Source: Clostridiales bacterium UBA1770
GTDB taxonomy: Bacteria > Bacillota > Clostridia > Oscillospirales > CAG-272
Direction of reading: 5' to 3'
Length of the DNA: 23,498 nucleotides
Assembly: GCA_002315325.1 (NCBI GenBank)
Contig: DCGU01000038.1
Location: forward strand, 1,175 to 24,672
Part shown: positions 17,601 through 23,102 of the stretch, one piece after another
Layout: every line of letters begins with the position of its first letter
Position numbering within the stretch: position 1 is the stretch's first letter
Notes under the pieces: model-generated
Database searches by the model: none
What the model saw: the letters and a program-made list of their open reading frames with translations, nothing else
What the model was told of the DNA's origin: nothing
Made by a program: the position numbers and the translations under genes

Positions 17601-20204
17601 CAGACCAAGTGCGCTCTTATCCATAATCCGATCCGCTGCCAGCTCAAGCGTTTGGCCGTTCAACTTTGTTTTGGCCGTGTCGTCAAAGTTCATGGCGGCG
17701 CCTTTCAGCTGAACTTCGTCGGTATTCTGCAAATCGGACGCAGAAACGTTCGCCTTGGATTTTTTCACGTCAATGGTCGTCTTTACTTTCTGGCACAAAA
17801 AACACTTGTAGGTGACAGTGGTATCGGTTTTGGTGACCTCGTTCCAAGCGTGTGCTTCGGGATTGACAGCAATGACGTCGGTATACGTAGCCGTGCACGT
17901 GGTGCAGGTATAAAGCACTTCACCGGCATCCTGGCACGTAGCATTCTTCGTAATCTGCGCATTGGTCGTCTCATGGTAAACCACAACGGCGCCCTCTACC
18001 TCCTGCTTACAATCAGCACAAATATGCTTTTGCTGATATTGGCAGTTGCCGATGGACGTTTCTGTGGTAACGGGCTGACCGACAATGCTGTGGCCCTTTG
18101 CAGAAGCGGTATAAACGACGTTATCAATGCCGCAGCCGCGGTTGCAGACGTACGTGATATAACCGGCGTCAACGCAGGTGGGCGCTTCTTCGGTACCGGT
18201 CAGGGGATAATCGTGGCCGAGAGGTCCTTCGTATGCATTGCAGGTCAAGTCGGTACAGGTGTGACCTTCCGTGCAGGTGCGGTCCTTATTCCACCGGTGA
18301 CCGGTGGCTACCAAAATATTGGTGTAGCTTGCCGTGCAGCCGCAATCGGTATGCGTGCAAACGTAGGTAGCGGAACCGGGAACCAGACAGGTTGCAGATA
18401 TAACGTTCGTTGCTTTGTATCCGTGACCGAGGGCAGGAATTTCTTCCGTCTTCTTAGCGTTACAGCCGGGCGTCTTGCAGGTAAAGCTCTTCACACCGGA
18501 CTGCAGGCAGGTTGCGGGCGTCGATACGACACCGGCATCCCAGTTGTGTTCACCGGCACCGTCGGTTGCGGAGCAGACCATACATTTCTTAGGTTCAAGG
18601 CACGTTGCGCTTGCCCACTTATGGTCGGCGAAATCGCCGTAGCTCTGTGAGCAAACTTTACACGTTGCCTTTTCAAGACAGGTTGCGCTCGTCTTAGCAA
18701 CGTGAGCAGCAAAATCGCCAAACGGCAGATCGCAGTTGGAGCAGATTGCCTTTACCAGACAAGTTGCGTTCGTCTTGGCAACGTGGTCGGCAAGACCGCC
18801 GTAAGGCAGCTGGCAGCGTGTACATACAGCCTGTGCCTGGCAAGTAGCCGTACCGCCGACGTGAGGCAACGTGGTACCCGTTACAGCTTTACAAAGCGTA
18901 CAGGTCATGGGAATCAAGCAGGTTGCGCTTGCCCAAACGTGATCGCAGCCGGCGCCGAGGAGAGTCCCGTAGGGCTGACCGCAACGATCGCAAATAGCCA
19001 ATTGTTCCGTGGTTGCAGTACCGCCGGTATGGCCGAGAGCGCCACCGTGAACAAAGTGACAGAAAGAACAAATTTCGGGATGTTCGCAATCGGCAGCAAT
19101 CCAATCGTGCGCTCTGGGTTCGCCGTAAGGCTGGCCGCAGCTTGCGCAAATCGCAGGGGTGAAGCAGGTGCTGGTACCGCCGAAGTGGCCGAGCTGGTCA
19201 CCGTCCGTTTCACCGCATACGGTACACGTCTTGGGAGCAGCGCAGGTTGCATCTGCCCAAACGTGGCCGGTTGCTTTCTCATATTCTACACCGCAGCGTT
19301 CGCAAACGGCGCCTTCCGTGCAGGTTACCTTACCGCCGGTATGGCCCAGCTTTTCGCCGTCGGCATAACCGCAAACGGAACAGGTTCTGGCGCTGTTGCA
19401 GTCAGCAGCTACCCACTGATGGCCTGCAGCGTCTAATTTTTCGGTATAAGTGTCACCGCATGCAGTGCAGGTATACGTAACTTTACCTTCGTGCGTACAG
19501 TCGGGGGCATCCGTCTTGCTGACGTACGTATGGCCCGTCTTGTCCACGTTGCCGTCTTCATAGGTATCGCCGCACACGGAGCAAACGTGCTTGGTGTATC
19601 CCTTCGTCGTGCAGGTGGATTTTACAACCGTATCCACGTACTTGTGGCCGAGTGCAGCCACGTTCGCATCGCGGTAGGTGTCGCCGCACACGGAACAAAC
19701 GTGTACCGTACAGCCGGCAGTTTTGCAGGCGGCAGCAACAACGGTATCCACGTATTTGTGGCCGAGCGCAGCCGTTTCGTCCTTACGGACGTTGCCGCAG
19801 ACTTCACACGTGTATTCCACGGTTCCGGCTGCGGTACAAGTGGCGTCACTCGTCACTACCGTTTCTTTGTGGCCTACGGCGGTAATCAAAATGTGACTGT
19901 CCACCGTGCCGCAAACGGTACACTTCTTTTCCGTGTATCCGTCTGTTGTACAGGTGGCGGCCACCGTGGTCTCCGCCAGAGTATGACCTGTGGCTTTGTC
20001 TTGCTCTTCCCAAGTTTCACCGCAATCCGGGCATACCCAGGTAGCGGTTCCGGCTGCCGTACAGGTTGCCGTTGTTTTGACAACCCCGGCGTTCGGGTGA
20101 GAACAAGCTTCAGGCTTTTTTCCACAGGATGCGAGTTGAGACAGTACCATCAGCAAAGATAAGCACAACGTCAAAACCCGCAGGGATTTGCTTCTTGTCT
20201 TCAT
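14688..20204 (-). CDS. Giant Cys/His-repeat surface lipoprotein with two CBM9-like domains
   Basis: An 1838-residue exported lipoprotein. The N-terminus has a lysine/arginine start, a hydrophobic stretch and lipobox LASC, so C27 would be lipidated and anchor it outside the membrane. Residues about 34-805 hold some 24 repeats of the pattern TC...C-x-x-CG...GH (37-42 residues, with a block of 26-residue forms at 263-553). About nine more follow at 958-1345. Between them, about 808-955, lies a beta-rich domain ending NHFSDYAV. Two C-terminal domains, about 1350-1500 and 1618-1838, begin PTIDGLAHEAVWQSA and PIIDGNVDDVWESTA and contain VLWGNDGFYFIADKT or VLWSDTGLYYLAAVKD, typical of CBM9/DOMON-like sugar-binding modules. 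Roughly one hundred cysteines are present, with three Cys and one His per unit, compatible with metal binding (inference). The start has GGAGG (20211-20215) 6 bp upstream. Function is unknown; glycan binding or adhesion is most likely. Confidence 0.85.
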   Translation of the reverse strand: MKTRSKSLRVLTLCLSLLMVLSQLASCGKKPEACSHPNAGVVKTTATCTAAGTATWVCPDCGETWEEQDKATGHTLAETTVAATCTTDGYTEKKCTVCGTVDSHILITAVGHKETVVTSDATCTAAGTVEYTCEVCGNVRKDETAALGHKYVDTVVAAACKTAGCTVHVCSVCGDTYRDANVAALGHKYVDTVVKSTCTTKGYTKHVCSVCGDTYEDGNVDKTGHTYVSKTDAPDCTHEGKVTYTCTACGDTYTEKLDAAGHQWVAADCNSARTCSVCGYADGEKLGHTGGKVTCTEGAVCERCGVEYEKATGHVWADATCAAPKTCTVCGETDGDQLGHFGGTSTCFTPAICASCGQPYGEPRAHDWIAADCEHPEICSFCHFVHGGALGHTGGTATTEQLAICDRCGQPYGTLLGAGCDHVWASATCLIPMTCTLCKAVTGTTLPHVGGTATCQAQAVCTRCQLPYGGLADHVAKTNATCLVKAICSNCDLPFGDFAAHVAKTSATCLEKATCKVCSQSYGDFADHKWASATCLEPKKCMVCSATDGAGEHNWDAGVVSTPATCLQSGVKSFTCKTPGCNAKKTEEIPALGHGYKATNVISATCLVPGSATYVCTHTDCGCTASYTNILVATGHRWNKDRTCTEGHTCTDLTCNAYEGPLGHDYPLTGTEEAPTCVDAGYITYVCNRGCGIDNVVYTASAKGHSIVGQPVTTETSIGNCQYQQKHICADCKQEVEGAVVVYHETTNAQITKNATCQDAGEVLYTCTTCTATYTDVIAVNPEAHAWNEVTKTDTTVTYKCFLCQKVKTTIDVKKSKANVSASDLQNTDEVQLKGAAMNFDDTAKTKLNGQTLELAADRIMDKSALGLDADLEAQIGDKPIFNFTVKRDGTTVSDFEGGYVTVTVDYTLDGDEDPNKIAIWYIKDGKVTTIEAKYIDGTPGKVTFQTNHFSDYAVTSLTAAETCELYGHTYENTVVEATCMAGGYTLKTCSRCGDNEKTDETPMLSHAEGTPVTETDATCTTAGSLKYSCTTPGCEYYRSVVIPAISHVWVTDTDSYVTASCQKNGYVKYICSNPGCTDSYSNVLPALNHDYPEATKVVVPVTCTADGYTRNVCANCGNVEEYDIVAHPGHQYLLDAAQSVAATCMATGTNVMACTCGASYTVDLPILAHNYVVTSETEPDCTVDGVIHYACSTPDCTAAYDKYVAALGHNVVKDATKCIAPTCIATGSDAYACVNCDYVEYRTVNATGHNVVYDKAASYGPTCTATGADVMKCTNAGCTYKRVDTIAKLAHPYVVTVTPNGRFNIGYTTHVCSVCGDTYYDAYTAATDAHVIVNGSCTHCTAKMDIAATLVTDNITPTIDGLAHEAVWQSAQTIDGVKVLWGNDGFYFIADKTTASFSWKEADSATTQTVTVANGVVTAPAGSSYAVNEVAEIFVPFNYFTENYDGWYAYGFVQERTQGSHQTAFGNYTNVYTVSYYYDEGGYTYGGTWTVKQAIKNSAGSLDVYTYEKSNDIVGKTFTFNTTTVKYAGPYGYSNMINGNTGVEWDDSQTTGVSKPMRELIDLRDGATNIVINDSDLPFKIQSFTDPNYSATDFAFYCTSYDSDGNPMPRYGNIPAQFAYAAYVDDTTKPIIDGNVDDVWESTAKMVTLNEIDDPKWDAYGYISVLWSDTGLYYLAAVKDNTVVYNADGVGDRANFYVSETFGGTNAPTTFPTNTDLMGEYKPYSITVGAGGKLIGKEGKSYYTSLPVLNADGVQYAAKAYSDGYYVEAYVPYFALNSTTAVVGHVMGLSASIDNYTGENGNYSRDEYTNLGGLSSYWSNPQSQFQVVFVGKLYDAK
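18546..19418 (-). repeat. Block of eleven short alternating repeats within the lipoprotein gene
   Basis: Residues 263-553 consist of about 26-residue units that mostly alternate between two forms: one like VWADATC..P..CTVCG..DG..LGH and one like TGGTATC...A.CxRCGxPYG...GH. The order is A-B-A-B-A-B-A-B, then two more B-like units and a final A. One B unit (near residues 393-422) has lost its first Cys (TATT for TATC) and carries a GAGC insertion before its His. Confidence 0.85.
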
Positions 20205-20268
20205 TACCTTCCTCCGTTAAATTAAAAAATTGTTTTTTCTACGTTTACTGTTTGCTCCAAAAAGCGCG

Positions 20269-20296
20269 AAAAAAACCAGGGCAAACAAGTTGCCGG
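20269..20296 (-). terminator. Terminator-like hairpin in the lipoprotein leader
   Basis: On the minus strand CCGGCAA-CTTGT-TTGCC(CT)GG forms a stem of about 7 bp followed by seven T. It lies between the predicted promoter (20304-20332) and the lipoprotein start, so it could act as an attenuator. It could instead end a minus-strand transcript coming from the gene-free region. Confidence 0.5.
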
Positions 20297-20303
20297 TCTA
20301 TAT

Positions 20304-20332
20304 AATATAGGATATAAATTGCTTTATGTCAT
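20304..20332 (-). promoter_or_regulatory. Probable promoter of the giant lipoprotein gene
   Basis: On the minus strand ATGACA (20327-20332), 17-bp spacer, TATATT (20304-20309). The predicted start would be near 20297, making the terminator-like hairpin the very 5' end of the transcript. Confidence 0.5.
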
Positions 20333-20474
20333 TCGTTTATCCGCAAGATACAAAAAAGCACGTTTTTTGTGAAAAAATACAAAAACAGACAGGCGTTCAG
20401 TGGCTGTTTTTCTACATTATTTAGTATAAATGTCTAAACCGACTCCATTTTGCTGCAGATCAGGTTCTGTCCAA

Positions 20475-20500
20475 TGCGTCAAAAGCAACGTTTTGACGCA
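20475..20500. repeat. Perfect 10-bp inverted repeat
   Basis: TGCGTCAAAA (20475-20484) and TTTTGACGCA (20491-20500) around a 6-nt loop. It lies about 140 bp upstream of the predicted lipoprotein promoter. No U-tract follows on the side expected for a terminator, so an operator or an RNA stem is more likely. Confidence 0.65.
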
Positions 20501-20829
20501 AAAAAACAATGATTGGAGAGCGAAAAAAACTTTACGCCGAAAAAAAGTTGAAATCATTTCAATAAAGTGACCCGTCAAAGCATAAGTGAATGAAAACAAT
20601 CATATGCATAGTAAACGTTCATAGTAAATGAAGAATGCAAAAACCCGGCATGCATAAAGCAAAATCCGTACGGTAAAAAATGCAAGCACAAAAAGCAAGC
20701 ATAAAAAGAAATACAAACGGCGCCCACAAAATGGATTTAACAACGCCTGAACTCTGTATTTTGCAGGCAAAAACCCACAGATTCGGCCGCGAAAAGGGTA
20801 AGACAGCCCTAAAGTTCACGTTTGCAGTG

Positions 20830-21238
20830 ATACGTGCGCGCGTGTGTTACTGTCAATGAGGCAAAAACATAGGCTGTGGCAGGCCAAAAGCCATGTAAAG
20901 CAGCGGCGAGATTGCCTTAACGCGTCTTATACGCGCACGTGTGCTAATTTTATATAATTTTGCCGTCGCAACGTTGAAGCAACGGCAGGCATTCAAGGCA
21001 AGCATCCGACGCAGCAAGAATGCCGTTATCGCTATACGTGCGCGTGTAAATGACACTTAGCGGCAGACGTCTTCCAAAACCGGTATTCAAAGACGTTTTG
21101 CAGCGTGCAGAAGCGTCCATTTTTGAACCGTAGCACGCGCACGTGCGTCATTTTGCCATCAAACGGCCCAGTTCCGTGCAAAAACGTCGTTTCATGCGCG
21201 CATTGAAGGAAGACCGATTCGTAATTGACACGCGCACG
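20830..21238. repeat. Five alternating purine-pyrimidine tracts at about 100-bp spacing
   Basis: Unbroken alternating purine-pyrimidine runs occur at 20830-20847 (18 nt), 20928-20944 (17), 21033-21048 (16), 21133-21148 (16) and 21228-21238 (11). Start-to-start distances are 98, 105, 100 and 95 bp. Most share the core GCGCACG or its complement CGTGCGC. Flanking sequence is partly conserved, for example AGATTGCCTTA and AGAATGCCGTTA ahead of the second and third tracts, and TCATTTTGC and TTATGTTTTGC after the fourth and fifth. Confidence 0.75.
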
Positions 21239-21523
21239 GCTTATGTTTTGCTATTAAAATAGGCGTCATTAAGAAGCAAAACGCATCTAAACAAGGCATA
21301 ATAAGCGGAGGGTGGACTTCCGGTGTACAGAAGCAGGATCACCGGTGCCGAACCGGCGCTATTCAGTGTGAATCAAGTCATTGTGAGGGTAAAAATCAAA
21401 CGTGAATTTTGCCCATTTCCCTATTTATATCGAGCTATCACGTTTTAATGCAAAACAGCACCGGCATATTTGAACAGCAGAGGCATCGGCCCAAAGAATC
21501 AACGTCAAACGTCACGCTTTTGC

Positions 21524-21541
21524 ACGGAAAACCGTTTTTTA
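21524..21541 (+). terminator. Possible terminator just upstream of the tRNA promoter
   Basis: ACGG-AAAA-CCGT followed by TTTTT. The T-run is also part of a perfect 16-nt palindrome GTTTTTTATAAAAAAC (21534-21549). No protein gene precedes it on the plus strand, so if real it would end a non-coding transcript. Confidence 0.45.
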
Positions 21542-21551
21542 TAAAAAACTA

Positions 21552-21580
21552 TTGCAAAAAGGGACATTGTATGATATAAT
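21552..21580 (+). promoter_or_regulatory. Promoter of tRNA-Trp
   Basis: TTGCAA (21552-21557), 17-bp spacer, TATAAT (21575-21580), 30 bp before the tRNA 5' end. Confidence 0.85.
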
Positions 21581-21610
21581 ACCCCTGTTCCGAGCAATCG
21601 CTTGGGATAC

Positions 21611-21686
21611 AGGGGCATAGCTCAGCTGGTAGAGTACCGGTCTCCAAAACCGTGGGTCGTGGGTTCGAATCCTTCTACCCCTGCCA
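21611..21686 (+). tRNA. tRNA-Trp (anticodon CCA)
   Basis: A 76-nt tRNA with encoded CCA, anticodon CCA at 21644-21646 in the loop CTCCAAA, D-arm with GG at positions 18-19, T-loop TTCGAAT, and discriminator G73, the base used by bacterial tRNA-Trp. Standard numbering fits without gaps. Three stem positions do not pair: C6-A67 in the acceptor stem, C27-U43 in the anticodon stem and U50-U64 in the T stem, with a G51-U63 wobble beside the last. It has a good promoter and a strong terminator, so it is probably expressed. The mismatches suggest drift or a 3' half taken from another tRNA gene. Open frames over this interval are shadows of the tRNA. Confidence 0.93.
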
Positions 21687-21690
21687 AAAC

Positions 21691-21720
21691 AAGGCACTGC
21701 GAAAGCAGTGCCTTTTGTTT
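21691..21720 (+). terminator. Terminator of tRNA-Trp
   Basis: A 10-bp stem AAGGCACTGC with GCAGTGCCTT, GAAA tetraloop, then TTTTGTTTTGG. It starts 4 bp after the tRNA CCA end. Confidence 0.93.
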
Positions 21721-21798
21721 TGGCAGGGGTAGAGATCGAACGCACGTGAGGGCCATAGGCCCACTAGCGGCATATGTCTCCAATCGGTACGATTGGAG
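21717..21798 (-). repeat. Inverted partial copy of the tRNA 3' end with two perfect hairpins
   Basis: Bases 21717-21732 are the exact reverse complement of the tRNA 3' end and following bases (21675-21690). The similarity continues weakly into a T-loop-like GTTCGAT on the minus strand. Further on, GGGCC-ATA-GGCCC (21750-21762) and CTCCAATCG-GTA-CGATTGGAG (21778-21798) are perfect hairpins. No matching 5' acceptor half exists, so this is not a complete tRNA; it may be a tRNA relic or a structured element. Confidence 0.7.
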
Positions 21799-21940
21799 CT
21801 CGGTTCTGAATCCTTCGCGCATTTTTACGCATTTTGTCAAGTGAAACTTCCAATATTGAAATTTCTACCGCAGTTTAATGCCGTAAATCGTGAAAACCCC
21901 TTTGAAAAAGCCCTTTTCCCTTTGGCAATGAACCTAAAAA

Positions 21941-22310
21941 GCCTCCTCCTAGGGGGAGGGGGACCGGCTTTGCCGGTGGAAGGAGTTCATCGTACAGCAA
22001 GATGATACTTCAACCTGTGAGAAAAGAAATGCACTAATCGTAAGCCGCCTTGTGCAGAAGTGTATACAGTTCAAGCCTGCAAGCAGGCACGTATTCGCTT
22101 GACGGCTAAACACCGTCACGGCTTCGCCGCCGCTCTTTACGAGGGTAGCCCGCAAGCGGGCGACATGTTCTCTTCGTTCTCTATGCGTGCTCCCGACTTC
22201 GCCTCGCAGGACTTTAGTCGGGTGGGGGATTGTATCTTGGGCAATGAAACTTATTGCCTGCCTCCGGGAGGAAGGTGGCACGCGCAGCGTGACGGAAGGA
22301 GCATGCGGCA
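21941..22310. repeat. Dispersed GC-rich hairpin elements, copies B
   Basis: A run of hairpin modules. The first is ACCGGC-TTT-GCCGGT (21963-21977), followed by GGAAGGAGTTC as in the copy near 10.07 kb. Then come GCCTGC-AA-GCAGGC (22075-22088) followed by ACGTATTCGCT, an extra module with ACGGCTAAACACCGT, TTTACGAGGG, then GCCCGC-AA-GCGGGC near 22149, and a final module around GGTGGCACGCGCAGCGTGACGGAAGGAG. No credible protein is encoded; frames through it are shadows of the hairpins. The 140 bp before it (21800-21940) show nothing recognisable. Confidence 0.75.
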
Positions 22311-22730
22311 CAAAAAATCGCGCTAAATATTGTTCGCTGCGCCCCTATGAAAGCCATAACGGCACAACTCCTGCAATGCGACGCCGAAGCCGATGGATTC
22401 TAAGTCCATTCAACTTTATATATTGTTTGCACACTCTGTGCGCCGTCAATGGTACCGGCATTGAAGCTATTTTACATGTAATTCCACCGCATCAAAACCC
22501 CGTTTTAATCACAACGTTTTCGCTTCAAAACACCGCTATATATAATATATATAATATAATGAAGGAAACCCTTTAATTTTAAGCCGTAACACGTTCATTT
22601 TCCCCTTCTGTCATGCATATATTGTGCCCTAAATATACCATTTCCTCGCAGCAATTCTTTATTTTAAATTATAGTTATGACGTATTTTATTTCGGTTTAC
22701 GTCTCCATTTCACGCAACACTCCGGTTGAA

Positions 22731-22922
22731 CTCGTTTTATTTTTATCCAAATAAGGCCCATATATAATATAATGTAAAAATTATTTTTTCAATCGACGTT
22801 TTCATTAAAAATAAGAGTGCTTTTTGCGCCTTGTACAAGCGTTATTTTATAGATAAAATCCGGTTGCCATTTTGCGTTTAATTTATAATATAGTCCGGCT
22901 CAATTTCTCGTTTTATTTTTAT
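22731..22922. repeat. Exact 16-nt direct repeat in the AT-rich region
   Basis: CTCGTTTTATTTTTAT occurs at 22731-22746 and 22907-22922, each preceded 8-11 bp upstream by TCCGG. In such AT-rich DNA part of the match may be chance. Confidence 0.5.
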
Positions 22923-23059
22923 ATAACAACAATGATATGCATATATATTATTTATTATTTTTGCATTTTTAAACAATAATATATTACGCAACTAACGTTA
23001 TTTTAAATATAGTTGTTAACACTATATTTATATTTAAAATATGCAGCTGTCTGCCGGTT

Positions 23060-23102
23060 AAAAGCAAGCCATGGCCAAGAGTAAGGGCGGCTGCCTTTTT
23101 TC
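23060..23102 (+). terminator. Weak terminator-like hairpin
   Basis: AAAAGCAAGCC (23060-23070) pairs with GGCTGCCTTTT (23089-23099) with two central mismatches, and a run of T follows on the plus strand. No gene precedes it. Confidence 0.25.

Larger units (their letters stand above)
20333..21523. other. 1.2-kb gene-free region, possibly RNA-coding
   Basis: Short frames occur but none has a ribosome binding site, family features or protein-like composition. The left part (20340-20830) is rich in A-runs and the words GCAAAA and ATGCA. It has a few inverted repeats, such as AAAAACAG (20381-20388) with CTGTTTTT (20404-20411). The right part (20830-21240) is moderately GC-rich and carries regularly spaced alternating purine-pyrimidine tracts and local hairpins, for example TGCCGTCGC (20961-20969) with GCAACGGCA (20979-20987, one mismatch), and ACGTCTT with AAGACGT near 21067-21096. 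A U-tailed hairpin at 21524 follows. I recognise no Rfam-type family by eye. Confidence 0.5.

Noticed and set aside
20830..21238. A CRISPR array, suggested by the regular ~100-bp spacing
   Set aside because: The repeated core is too short and imperfect, its orientation alternates, the spacing is too long for spacers, and no cas genes are present.
21717..21800. A second complete tRNA gene on the minus strand
   Set aside because: Only a CCA-bearing 3' end and a T-loop-like stretch are present; the T stem does not pair properly and there is no 5' acceptor strand or anticodon arm.
21602..21844. Short frames across the tRNA region on both strands (also 21539-21745 and 21622-21840 minus)
   Set aside because: Peptides such as GIAQLVEYRSPKPW and GFEPTTHGFG are the familiar false translations of tRNA genes and their flanks.
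22187..22576. A 129-codon open frame in the hairpin-repeat region (also 21949-22311 on the minus strand)
   Set aside because: It runs through GC-rich hairpin repeats, with no ribosome binding site and no protein-like features.
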